64,000 nt of DNA, taken from Pseudomonas sp. Irchel s3h14 (GTDB lineage: Bacteria > Pseudomonadota > Gammaproteobacteria > Pseudomonadales > Pseudomonadaceae). The stretch's first letter is position 1, and the number at the start of each line of letters is the position of its first letter. The notes below the pieces were generated by a model that saw only the letters and a list, made by a program, of their open reading frames with translations, was not told the DNA's origin and did no database searches. A program made the position numbers and the translations under genes. Location: the NCBI RefSeq assembly GCF_900187425.1, contig NZ_FYDJ01000001.1, forward strand, positions 372,001-436,000, in the 5' to 3' direction. This document shows positions 1 through 7,825 of this stretch, piece by piece.

Positions 1-1
1 T

Positions 2-420
2 AAACCTGCGGCAAAAAAACCAGTCGCTGCTAGCGCTGCAAAACCGGCTGCAAAAACAGCCGCCGCCAAACCTGCCGCCAAGCCAGCCGCTGCCAAAACA
101 GCTGCCGCTAAACCGGCTGCAAGAACCGCTGCTGCCAAGCCGGCGGTGGCGAGAACTGCAGCGGCTAAACCAGCGGCTAAACCGGCTGCAAAACCAGCGG
201 CTAGAACTGCCACTGCGAAACCTGCTGCCAAGCCTGCCGCGAAACCAGTCGCGACTAAAACTGCTGCCAAGCCAGCTGCAAAACCGGCTGCCAAAACTGC
301 TGCTGCAAAACCTGCTGCAGCCAAGCCAGCCACTGCTGCAAAACCTGCTGCAGCGAAACCAGCAGCCAAACCTGCTGCTGCCAAACCGGCTGCAAAACCA
401 GCAGTGAAAAAACCGGTTGC
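2..420. repeat. degenerate KPAA-coding tandem repeat
   Basis: About 420 bases of imperfect 9-15 base units encode KPAA, AAKP and KTAA. The third codon positions vary, so the amino acid pattern is kept better than the DNA. Repeats of this type are prone to slippage and to assembly error, so the copy number should be treated as approximate. Confidence 0.85.
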
Positions 421-571
421 CGCCAAGCCGGCCGCCGCGCCAGTTGCCAAGCCAGCCAACCCGGCTCCGGCAGCAACGTCTGCTTTAGCAGCCGCCACCT
501 CGACAGCCACGCCAGCGCCAACGCCGGCCGCCGCATCGATCGCAGCAACCACCCCAACCAGCGCTTCCTAA
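2..571 (+). CDS. algP: AlgP (AlgR3)-type histone H1-like protein, C-terminal part
   Basis: The frame is open from base 2, so the gene begins upstream of the window; an internal GTG at 146 is not a credible start. What is visible is almost wholly a low-complexity tail of KPAA, KPAAA and KTAA units. It is followed from about base 420 by an Ala/Pro/Thr-rich end without lysine, and it stops at TAA 569-571. Such Lys-Ala-Pro tails are typical of AlgP, a histone H1-like DNA-binding protein first described as an alginate regulator in P. aeruginosa, where the repeat number varies between strains. Its position beside an ABC-F gene and a TIGR02444-type gene agrees with the algP locus. The globular N-terminal half is not visible, so function rests on the tail and the neighbours. 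Confidence 0.85.
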   Translation, partial: KPAAKKPVAASAAKPAAKTAAAKPAAKPAAAKTAAAKPAARTAAAKPAVARTAAAKPAAKPAAKPAARTATAKPAAKPAAKPVATKTAAKPAAKPAAKTAAAKPAAAKPATAAKPAAAKPAAKPAAAKPAAKPAVKKPVAAKPAAAPVAKPANPAPAATSALAAATSTATPAPTPAAASIAATTPTSAS

Positions 572-1032
572 GTGCTGCTTACCGCGACGCGCAGCTGATG
601 CAGCGCGTCGCGGTCCAGGTGGGCGGCGCCTGCCGTTACACCTTCCAGCCAGGCCGATAGATCGGTCGCCTCACCTTGCGGCCAACTCAACGCCGATCGT
701 TCCAGTCGCACCAACAGATGTCGCTCGGCTTCCAGTTCGAGTGCCTTCACTTGCTCGCGCAAAGCATTCAGTTCGCTATCGTCAGCGGCAACGACTTTCC
801 AATTCACTCGCAAGGCTCGCAGCGGTCGCACCACGTCTGCGTCCCACGGTTCGGCCACGCTACGCAGTTGCTGCAATCGGTGTTCGTTACAGGCAACGCC
901 ACGTTCTCCCAGCCACAGCCCGCAGAGCAGCAAGCACACATTGATTCCCGCCGACTGCAATTGCAGACATGCGGGTTCAACACCGGGACGGGCGTAAGTA
1001 CTAAGGGAAAAGCTCCACAGGTCAGAGGACAT
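568..1032 (-). CDS. TIGR02444 family protein
   Basis: This 154-residue cytoplasmic protein opens with MSSDLWSFSLSTYARPGVE. A Trp/Leu-rich helical first half contains LLLCGLWLG, and a charged helix follows (EQVKALELEAERHLLVRLE). Length and sequence fit the uncharacterised proteobacterial family TIGR02444, which is often found beside this ABC-F gene. Its stop (568-570) overlaps the stop of the convergent algP gene by two bases, leaving no room for a separate terminator. It is divergent from the ABC-F gene with about 50 bases between starts. No signal peptide or catalytic motif is visible and no biochemical function is known to me. Confidence 0.8.
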   Translation of the reverse strand: MSSDLWSFSLSTYARPGVEPACLQLQSAGINVCLLLCGLWLGERGVACNEHRLQQLRSVAEPWDADVVRPLRALRVNWKVVAADDSELNALREQVKALELEAERHLLVRLERSALSWPQGEATDLSAWLEGVTAGAAHLDRDALHQLRVAVSST

Positions 1033-1082
1033 AGTGCTACTCGCGCCAGTTGCGAGCGAAGCTGGTAGACTCCGCCGCCATT

Positions 1083-2993
1083 ATGATTCGACTTCAGAAC
1101 CTGACTTTACAGCGTGGCCCTCAACGTCTGCTAGAAGACGCCGAGCTGACCCTGCACGCCGGCCACAAAGCCGGCCTCATCGGTGCCAACGGCGCCGGCA
1201 AATCGAGCCTGTTCGCCTTGCTTCTGGGTGACCTGCACCCGGACTCGGGTGATTGCTTCTTGCCGGCGGACTGGCGCATCGCCCACATGCGCCAGGAGAT
1301 CGACACCCTCGATCGGGTGGCGGTCGACTATGTGCTCGATGGCGACCTGCGCCTGCGCGAGGTGCAACGCGACCTTGCGGCAGCCGAAGCGGCCCATGAC
1401 GGTACCGCTCAGGCCCGCCTGCACTCGGAACTCGACAGCGCCGACGGTTACACCGCCGACGCCCGGGCCCGAAAGCTGCTGGCCGGCCTTGGGTTCACCA
1501 ATGAACAGATGGATCGCCAGGTAGGAGATTTCTCTGGTGGTTGGCGGATGCGTCTGAACCTGGCGCAGGCTTTGATGTGCCCCTCGGACTTGTTGTTGCT
1601 CGACGAACCGACCAACCACTTGGACCTCGACGCCATCATCTGGCTCGAAGAATGGCTCAAAAGCTATCCCGGCACCTTGATGCTGATTTCCCACGACCGG
1701 GACTTCCTCGATGCCGTGGTCGATCACGTGGCCCACGTCGATCAGCGCAAGATCACCCTGTATCGCGGTGGCTACAGCGCCTTCGAACGCGCCCGTGCCG
1801 AACGTCTGGCCCAGCAACAGCAGGCTTACGAGAAGCAGCAGGCGCAACGTGCGCACATGGAAAGCTACATCGCCCGCTTCAAGGCCCAGGCCACCAAGGC
1901 CCGTCAGGCCCAGAGCCGGATCAAGGCGCTGGAGCGGATGGAAGAGCTGTCCGCCGCCCACGTCGATTCGCCATTCGATTTCGTTTTCCGTGAATCAGTG
2001 AAAATCTCCAGCCCGTTGATTGACCTCTCCGACGCCCGACTGGGTTACGGCGAGCGAGCCGTGCTGGAGAAGGTCAAGTTGCAACTGACCCCCGGTGCGC
2101 GGATCGGTTTGCTTGGCCCGAACGGTGCCGGTAAATCGACCCTGATCAAAAACCTTGCCGGTGAACTCGAGCCGTTGTCCGGCCGACTGACCCGTGGCGA
2201 GAACACCGTCGTTGGCTACTTCGCCCAACATCAGCTGGACTCGCTTGACTCCAAGGCCAGCCCGTTGCTGCACATGCAACGCCTGGCGCCGACCGAGCGC
2301 GAGCAGACCCTGCGCGACTTCCTCGGTGGTTTCGACTTCCGCGGTGCGCGGATCGATGAGCCGGTGCTGAACTTCTCCGGTGGCGAAAAGGCGCGCCTGG
2401 CGCTGGCGTTGATCGCCTGGGGCCGGCCGAACCTGCTGCTGCTCGACGAACCGACCAACCACCTGGACCTGGAAATGCGCCTGGCGCTGACCATGGCGCT
2501 TCAGGAGTTCAGCGGCGCGGTACTGGTGGTCTCCCACGATCGTCATTTGCTCAAAAGCACCACCGACAATTTCTATCTGGTGGCGGACGGCAAGGTCGAG
2601 GAATTCGACGGCGACCTGGAAGACTACACCCGTTGGCTGGTGGACTACCGCCAGCGCAACGCCCCGGTCAGCAATACGCCGGTCAATCCGGACAAGACCG
2701 ACAAGAAGGCCCAGCGCCAAGCGGCGGCCGCGTTGCGTCAGCAACTGGCGCCGCACAAGCGTGAGGCTGACAAGCTCGAAGCCGAGCTGGGCAAGCTGCA
2801 CGAGAAACTGGCGAAGATCGATACCAGCCTCGGCGACAGCGACGTTTACGAGCCGGCGCGCAAGAACGACTTGCGTGATCTGCTGGCCGAACAGGCCAAG
2901 CTGAAGGTCCGTGAAGCCGAGCTGGAAGAAGCCTGGATGGAAGCGCTGGAATTGCTTGAAAGCATGCAGGCGGAGCTGGAGGCGCTGTCTTGA
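1083..2993 (+). CDS. ABC-F family ATPase, YheS-like
   Basis: A soluble 636-residue protein with two ABC ATPase domains and no membrane segments, the hallmark of ABC-F proteins that act on the ribosome. Walker A motifs are GANGAGKS (residues 34-41) and GPNGAGKS in the second half. Signatures are FSGGW and FSGGE, and both Walker B motifs read LLLLDEPTNHLDL. A charged linker rich in Gln and Arg lies between the domains, and a Lys/Glu-rich coiled coil forms the C-terminal end. This layout and length match E. coli YheS. The ATG at 1083 is chosen because MIRLQNLTL is the usual family beginning; an ATG at 1050 would add 11 unlikely residues. The gene overlaps the following channel gene by one base (TGATG), suggesting translational coupling. 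Confidence 0.9.
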   Translation: MIRLQNLTLQRGPQRLLEDAELTLHAGHKAGLIGANGAGKSSLFALLLGDLHPDSGDCFLPADWRIAHMRQEIDTLDRVAVDYVLDGDLRLREVQRDLAAAEAAHDGTAQARLHSELDSADGYTADARARKLLAGLGFTNEQMDRQVGDFSGGWRMRLNLAQALMCPSDLLLLDEPTNHLDLDAIIWLEEWLKSYPGTLMLISHDRDFLDAVVDHVAHVDQRKITLYRGGYSAFERARAERLAQQQQAYEKQQAQRAHMESYIARFKAQATKARQAQSRIKALERMEELSAAHVDSPFDFVFRESVKISSPLIDLSDARLGYGERAVLEKVKLQLTPGARIGLLGPNGAGKSTLIKNLAGELEPLSGRLTRGENTVVGYFAQHQLDSLDSKASPLLHMQRLAPTEREQTLRDFLGGFDFRGARIDEPVLNFSGGEKARLALALIAWGRPNLLLLDEPTNHLDLEMRLALTMALQEFSGAVLVVSHDRHLLKSTTDNFYLVADGKVEEFDGDLEDYTRWLVDYRQRNAPVSNTPVNPDKTDKKAQRQAAAALRQQLAPHKREADKLEAELGKLHEKLAKIDTSLGDSDVYEPARKNDLRDLLAEQAKLKVREAELEEAWMEALELLESMQAELEALS

Positions 2994-3574
2994 TGGAAGC
3001 CTTCAAGCTGCCATTGCCTGCCGTGTGGATCGAGCCGATCTGGCTGGTCGTGCAAATCTTGCTGATCCTGCTGGCCGGTTATATCGCCCAGCGTGTTGTC
3101 GCTAAATGCCTGACTCGATTGGGCGAGCGCTATCCGTTTCCGCCGCAGTTTTTTATGCCGCTGCGCGGTGGCCTGCGCTGGCTGATCATGGGCAGCGCGC
3201 TGATCTTCGTGCTGGAACGCCTCGGGGTGTCGGCGACGGTGCTCTGGACCGCGTTGTCCGGGTTTGTCGCGGTCGCGGCCGTGGCGTTCTTCGCCATGTG
3301 GAGCGTGCTCTCGAATCTGTTGTGCGCAATCCTGATCTTCACCGTCGGCCCATTCCGCATCGGTGACGTGGTCGAATTGGTGGACACCACCGACAAGCCT
3401 GGCGTCAAAGGCCGGGTCGTTGCGATCAATCTGCTCTACACCACGCTGATCGAAGCCGAAGAGCTCGGCACCGGCAGCGCCATGGTGCAAGTGCCCAACA
3501 GCCTGTTCTTCCAGCGCTCGGTTCGACGCTGGCGCGGCAGCGATGTATTCCCTTCCAATGGGTTTGAAAAGTAG
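2993..3574 (+). CDS. small mechanosensitive ion channel (MscS family)
   Basis: This 193-residue membrane protein has hydrophobic segments near residues 14-36, 60-78 and 83-120. They are followed by the MscS-type beta domain, recognisable by FRIGDVVELV and later VQVPNSLFFQRSV. It is much shorter than E. coli MscS (286 residues) and has essentially no C-terminal vestibule domain. The Gly/Ala-rich third segment (GFVAVAAVAFFAMWSVLSN) resembles the pore helix. The start ATG overlaps the ABC-F stop by one base; a TTG three bases upstream is an alternative. It is probably a minor osmotic release channel, but the truncated C-terminus makes gating properties uncertain. Confidence 0.82.
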   Translation: MEAFKLPLPAVWIEPIWLVVQILLILLAGYIAQRVVAKCLTRLGERYPFPPQFFMPLRGGLRWLIMGSALIFVLERLGVSATVLWTALSGFVAVAAVAFFAMWSVLSNLLCAILIFTVGPFRIGDVVELVDTTDKPGVKGRVVAINLLYTTLIEAEELGTGSAMVQVPNSLFFQRSVRRWRGSDVFPSNGFEK

Positions 3575-3613
3575 GCTCTGAATTCCTGCATTGATGTCGT
3601 CTGATACACCGCT

Positions 3614-3706
3614 TTCGCGAGCAAGCCCGCTCCCACACTAGATTGATGAGGATCACAAATTTTGTGTCCACTGGAGATCCCATGTGGGAGCGGGCTTGCT
3701 CGCGAA
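3614..3706. repeat. REP doublet, family A (inverted pair)
   Basis: Two copies of a roughly 24-base element with core GAGCAAGCCCGCTCCCACA lie in opposite orientation, separated by about 45 bases. This is the REPIN arrangement common in P. fluorescens-group intergenic DNA. It fills much of the gap between the channel gene and the LysE gene; the rest of that gap shows nothing recognisable apart from the promoter-side sequence of the LysE gene. Confidence 0.9.
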
Positions 3707-3826
3707 GGGGGCCTCAAGCCATAAACGCTGGTCGGCAGTCCACCCTGTCCTGCAAAAAATCGGTAGTCATCGGCCCAAAGCCGCATTAGCTTAGACGTCT
3801 GTCACGAGTCTGAGTCGAGGTGTGCG

Positions 3827-4459
3827 ATGGTGCTTCAAACATGGCTGGCGTTTTTTGCCGCCTGCTGGGTGATCAGTCTGTCTCCCGGTGCCGGCGCCAT
3901 TGCGTCGATGTCCAGCGGTCTGCGATACGGTTTCTGGCGCGGTTATTGGAACGCCCTGGGTCTGCAACTGGGCCTGGCGCTACAGATTGCGATTGTCGCC
4001 GCCGGTGTCGGTGCGATCCTCGCGGCGTCGTCCACCGCTTTCTACGCGATCAAATGGTTTGGCGTGGCCTATCTGGTTTACCTGGCGGTCAAGCAATGGC
4101 GCGCACTGCCCAATGACATGAGCGACGACGCGGCCGTCCGGCAAATCGGCAAGCCGATGGCTTTGGTGTTCCGGGGTTTCCTGGTGAACGTCAGCAACCC
4201 CAAGGCATTGGTGTTCATGCTGGCGGTGTTGCCGCAATTCATTGATCCGCATGCACCGCTGGTGGCGCAGTACCTGATCCTCGGTGTGACCATGATCTGC
4301 GTCGACCTGATCGTCATGGCCGGTTACACCGGACTTGCATCGAAGGTGCTGCGGATGTTGCGCACGCCCAAGCAGCAGAAACGCATGAACCGCACGTTTG
4401 CCGGACTGTTCATTGGTGCGGCGGCATTCATGGCGACGCTGCGCAAAGCGGCGGTGTAA
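3827..4459 (+). CDS. LysE/RhtB family amino acid exporter
   Basis: A 210-residue inner membrane protein with about six hydrophobic segments. It carries the family N-terminal pattern SLSPGAGAIASMSSGLRYG, the central GVAYLVYLAVKQWR and the typical FLVNVSNPKALVFM. Members export amino acids or homoserine-type compounds using the proton motive force; the substrate here cannot be read from sequence. It is a single gene, preceded by the REP doublet and followed by a strong terminator that also closes the convergent envelope cluster. Confidence 0.9.
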   Translation: MVLQTWLAFFAACWVISLSPGAGAIASMSSGLRYGFWRGYWNALGLQLGLALQIAIVAAGVGAILAASSTAFYAIKWFGVAYLVYLAVKQWRALPNDMSDDAAVRQIGKPMALVFRGFLVNVSNPKALVFMLAVLPQFIDPHAPLVAQYLILGVTMICVDLIVMAGYTGLASKVLRMLRTPKQQKRMNRTFAGLFIGAAAFMATLRKAAV

Positions 4460-4473
4460 AGCCGTCAGGCACT

Positions 4474-4503
4474 AAAAAGGCGACCCTTGGGGTCGCCTTT
4501 TTT
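4474..4503. terminator. bidirectional intrinsic terminator
   Basis: A GC-rich hairpin with GGCGACC paired to GGTCGCC is flanked by an A-run on the left and a T-run on the right. It can terminate both the LysE gene (+) and the envelope cluster (-). Confidence 0.9.
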
Positions 4504-4513
4504 GTTTCACGGA

Positions 4514-5257
4514 TCAGCGCAGGATGACCGGCGCGGTATCCGGTGGCAGGTCATTGCGCGGCTCCGGTTGTCCTGACGGCTCATAACTTCCATCCCCGAG
4601 CTGTTCGCTCAATTGTCGGGCCACATCCTCGCCCAGAGACCGGGAAACTTCACGCACCACCCGCGGGCGGTTCAATGAAACGTGGATATCCCGGTCGTTC
4701 ACCAGTTTGGTGTCCTGAGCCTCGCCCATGGCGGTAAAGGCCGACGTTATCTCGTAAGTCCTGGTGTTGATCAGGCTGAAGTCGGCCACCAAAGTCAGTG
4801 CCAGCACTGCCGAATAGCTGTCGGTATTGGCCAGCTCGTTCATGTCCTGGGTGAAGTCGATGTCCGACAGCGTGCCGAACAGCACGTAGTCGGCACCCTT
4901 GAAGTGGCCGGCCTTGATGCGTTTGATCACGTCATACACATCGCTTTTAGCGCTGGTGGTGTAGGGCGTGCCCTGAATCAGCTGGAACATCCCGGTCTTG
5001 AGCATCTGACCTTTGATGTCACCACTGAAACGCCTGATTTCGGTCTGTTCCAGATAGCTGTTCTGCGTCGTGTACTCGTCATAACTGGACGAGCCACTGG
5101 TGCCGTAATAGTCCTGCTGATGATTGTCCCGGGCCGAGATCACGTGAACGTATTGATCCACGCTCGCTTCATAAGCCAAGTCGGTCACCGCGATTTTCGG
5201 GGCTGCCTGGGCGCCAACGGCGCAAGCCAGAGCCATGATGCCAATCCATACACGCAT
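4514..5257 (-). CDS. LpoB/CsgG-like periplasmic protein, second copy
   Basis: This 247-residue protein has a cleavable signal peptide (MRVWIGIMALACAVGAQAA) but no lipobox cysteine, so it is predicted to be periplasmic rather than lipid-anchored. After APKIAVTDLAYE comes a Tyr/Ser/Asp-rich insertion (about residues 43-70). A CsgG/LpoB-like alpha/beta core follows, with KGADYVLFGTLSDI and RTYEITSAF. It ends in a Pro/Asp-rich tail. It lies three bases after the stop of the true lpoB and is the last gene of the COG3014-YcfL-LpoB cluster. It is probably a paralogue with an accessory role in the same envelope complex; direct PBP activation is not shown by sequence. Confidence 0.7.
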   Translation of the reverse strand: MRVWIGIMALACAVGAQAAPKIAVTDLAYEASVDQYVHVISARDNHQQDYYGTSGSSSYDEYTTQNSYLEQTEIRRFSGDIKGQMLKTGMFQLIQGTPYTTSAKSDVYDVIKRIKAGHFKGADYVLFGTLSDIDFTQDMNELANTDSYSAVLALTLVADFSLINTRTYEITSAFTAMGEAQDTKLVNDRDIHVSLNRPRVVREVSRSLGEDVARQLSEQLGDGSYEPSGQPEPRNDLPPDTAPVILR

Positions 5258-5260
5258 TGC

Positions 5261-5851
5261 TCAGCGCTCCGTGGTCTTGCGGATTTCTTTCTCGTCCATC
5301 CACTCTGCCAGCCCACTTTCGACGTCGATCAATTGCAGGCTGAATTTGTAGAAGACGTCCTTGTAATCGTTGCTGCGCTTGACGATGGAGCTGATCGAGC
5401 CTTCCAGACGATATCGGGCGGCGATCATGTTGCCGGTTTTGGCCACGGTACTTTTCTTGTACAGGCCGCTCTGGTTTTGCAGCTTGAGCTGATCAACCTG
5501 GCTTTGCATATCGGTGTTGTCGCTGGCAAAACGCGCGGTGCCGGAGTGCATCAGCTGCGTTTTGATCGACGTGGTGATTTCCCGGGTGTCGATGTACTCG
5601 CTGGTCTTGTTCATCACGTCGTACACCTGAACCACCGGGCGACCTTTCAGAACGCCGGACTGGGCTAGGGAACGGGTCATGCTTTGCGCGATCATCTGCA
5701 GGTCGGTCGAGCCGAATTCGTTGGTGACCAGTTCCACGGCTTTCGGGTCGCCATAGCTGATGTTGCCACTGCCCAATACCGGCGAGCGGTTTTCGGCACA
5801 GCCACCGATCAGCAGCGCAGCCAGGGCAAGGAGCGAAACGCGTACAAACAT
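5261..5851 (-). CDS. lpoB: penicillin-binding protein activator LpoB-like lipoprotein
   Basis: A 196-residue outer membrane lipoprotein with lipobox LLIGGC near residue 18 and then a short linker. The LpoB/CsgG-type core contains STDLQMIAQSMTRSLAQS, VVQVYDVMNKTSEYIDT, AARYRLEGSISSI and YKFSLQLIDVESG. LpoB in E. coli reaches through the peptidoglycan to stimulate PBP1b. The N-terminal disordered stretch is short here, as in other non-enteric homologues. The start at 5849-5851 is fixed by the signal peptide (MFVRVSLLALAALLIGGC); the frame is open further upstream but gives nonsense. It is preceded by ycfL and followed by the second copy, and probably co-transcribed with both. Confidence 0.82.
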   Translation of the reverse strand: MFVRVSLLALAALLIGGCAENRSPVLGSGNISYGDPKAVELVTNEFGSTDLQMIAQSMTRSLAQSGVLKGRPVVQVYDVMNKTSEYIDTREITTSIKTQLMHSGTARFASDNTDMQSQVDQLKLQNQSGLYKKSTVAKTGNMIAARYRLEGSISSIVKRSNDYKDVFYKFSLQLIDVESGLAEWMDEKEIRKTTER

Positions 5852-5874
5852 GGGCAAGGTCTCAAGTGGTCGGT

Positions 5875-6249
5875 TCACGGCGTATTGATCTCCAGGCGGA
5901 AATCCACGGCTTGGGGCACGGGAGCGATGGCCGGCAGGAAGCTGGTCTGCTCGGCATACAGGGTCAGGCTTTTCCAGGTGTCGGCTTCGGCCACGGGAAA
6001 GCCTTCCGGTCCCAGCCAAAGATAGCGGTAATACAGCGTTCGGTTGTGGGTGTCGGTGTTGCTCAACTGCGTGTTGATGGTCAGGAAGCCGTTTTCCCTG
6101 GCCATGCGCATCGGGCCGATGGCCACGTTCTCGATCGGTCCGGTGGCCATGACTTTGCTGGCGGCACTGCCCGGTTCCGGCGGAGGTGGCGGGGTGGCGC
6201 AACCGGCCAACAGGGCCAGCGCGACAACGGCGAAGCATTTCAATCCCAT
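5875..6249 (-). CDS. YcfL family lipoprotein
   Basis: A 124-residue lipoprotein with lipobox LALLAGC near residue 17, followed by a Pro-rich spacer (TPPPPPEPG). A small beta-sandwich-type domain follows, with ENGFLTINTQLSNT and LYYRYLWLGPEGFPV. This matches the YcfL family, which sits beside lpoB (ycfM) in E. coli as well, so a role in the same envelope process is inferred. Its molecular function is unknown. Confidence 0.8.
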   Translation of the reverse strand: MGLKCFAVVALALLAGCATPPPPPEPGSAASKVMATGPIENVAIGPMRMARENGFLTINTQLSNTDTHNRTLYYRYLWLGPEGFPVAEADTWKSLTLYAEQTSFLPAIAPVPQAVDFRLEINTP

Positions 6250-6261
6250 GAAAATCTCCGT

Positions 6262-7659
6262 TCAGGGTTGGGCAGGGCTGATTGCAGCCTGCGGTGCGGG
6301 AAGGGTATCGAGCTGCAGGGCAACATCGGCGGCGAATCGGCGGTCACCCACCGCGCGCAGGCTGAAGGCTTGATGTGTCTGATCCAGCTTGAACCTGACC
6401 GGTGCAGCGTCCGGCGCGTTGGGCAGCGCCAGTTGGTGCAGGCCTTTCTTGAGCCGCAGGCGGGCGACCAGCGTCTTGTCCGGCAACGTACGCCAGCCGC
6501 GGGTATCGGCATCCTCGCGTTGAAGCTGCTGCAGGAGCGTTTCCTCAAGCTTTTCGGGTCTGTGCTTTTTCAGATAGGCCAGGTATTCGACATTGGACCG
6601 GGCACGATGGAGCGTACGCTGGATAATACCCGGCATGTCATCACGCAAGGTGCGACGCGACATATCACCAAAGCTGTTGAGCAATGTCAGCTTGTGTTTT
6701 TTGCCGTCCACCATGATGAAGGCCACCGGTGGCGTGGAGGTGTCGGGGACGAGGATCGGGAATGACATGTTGGTGATGTAGGTTTCACCTTCGACGTCCA
6801 CCGAAATCGGCACGCGCACCGAGCTGCGCGCCGGCGCCAGGCCGGTTTGCACGATCAGCAGAACGTCGACCTCGCCCGCCTTCAGCGGGGATTTGGCCAG
6901 GTTGCGCAAGGCTTGTTCGAGCAGCGGCGTATTGGGGCGCAGCTCGATGGCCTGGCGATAGCCCGGCGCGGCGAGGTCTTTCTCGTTCAACGATTCATAA
7001 ATGAAGCCGGCGAGGTAATGGCTGAAGGCACTCTGGTAGCTGTTCTTCAGCGCGATCACTTCGGGGGCGTCGAGGGTCGCTACCGGGTAGCCCTGAAGGT
7101 CCTGGAATTTCATCGCGGCCCCTTCTTCCTTCGCCTGGTTTTCCAGTTCCAGGTATTGCTTGTCACGTTTGTCGGCAATGGTTGCTTCGCGCTCGTGGGT
7201 TTTCTTGATCATGACGCGCGCCAGTTCCGTTTCAGAGCCGGAGAGCAGCATCAGGGCCATTTGCGTGGTCAGGGCGACTCTCTCGAAATCGTAGCCATCG
7301 TATAAGCGCACCTTGTCGTTGGCGCTGTAACTGTTGAACTCGGTGAATTTTTTGAAGGGGACGAACATGGGCGAATTGTCCCACCCTTCGATCAACCGGT
7401 CGGCGTAGTCCCAATGTTGATAACTGTCGGGGAAATTGCCGGTGAGGCGCAGCAATTCGCCTTTTTCGAAGTGGTAAAGCAAGTCGCCCGGGGGAATGGG
7501 ATTGTTGCGGTCGAGTACGGCAACCGCACCGTCGACCTGCCCGGCCTTGAAATACTCGAGTGTTTCTCCCAGCTCCGCGTTGTAGTCACGCAGGGTGGGA
7601 CAACCGCTCAGTAGCAAACAGGCACTGAGTACAAATATGAAGCGCAGGCGGGTGGCCAT
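6262..7659 (-). CDS. COG3014 family lipoprotein
   Basis: This 465-residue lipoprotein has the lipobox LLLSGC (residues 16-21), then TPR-like helices containing GELLRLTGNFPDSYQHWDYA and a second repeat-like region near residue 200 (SLNEKDLAAPGYRQAIEL). The C-terminal half is beta-rich. COG3014 genes typically head clusters with ycfL and lpoB, as here, where it is the first gene. I infer an envelope scaffold that works with the downstream lipoproteins. It is divergent from the FTR1 gene across about 165 bases. Confidence 0.8.
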   Translation of the reverse strand: MATRLRFIFVLSACLLLSGCPTLRDYNAELGETLEYFKAGQVDGAVAVLDRNNPIPPGDLLYHFEKGELLRLTGNFPDSYQHWDYADRLIEGWDNSPMFVPFKKFTEFNSYSANDKVRLYDGYDFERVALTTQMALMLLSGSETELARVMIKKTHEREATIADKRDKQYLELENQAKEEGAAMKFQDLQGYPVATLDAPEVIALKNSYQSAFSHYLAGFIYESLNEKDLAAPGYRQAIELRPNTPLLEQALRNLAKSPLKAGEVDVLLIVQTGLAPARSSVRVPISVDVEGETYITNMSFPILVPDTSTPPVAFIMVDGKKHKLTLLNSFGDMSRRTLRDDMPGIIQRTLHRARSNVEYLAYLKKHRPEKLEETLLQQLQREDADTRGWRTLPDKTLVARLRLKKGLHQLALPNAPDAAPVRFKLDQTHQAFSLRAVGDRRFAADVALQLDTLPAPQAAISPAQP

Positions 7660-7825
7660 TTACGGTATGTCTTCCTTGAAAACAAGCCGCCATGAGGCGG
7701 CAAATTATAGACTTGGATGATGGCACTTTGTTCCTCTACCTCAGCGGCCGCCGCATACAAAGCTTGAGTGAAAGTCATTGGAAGTGAACAATGTGTTACT
7801 TCGTATTTCCAATTGAGATTCATTC

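Noticed and set aside
255..557. Antisense 100-residue frame in the algP repeat (Trp/Leu/Gln-rich)
   Set aside because: It is the mirror of the KPAA repeat; composition is dictated by the repeat and there is no ribosome site.
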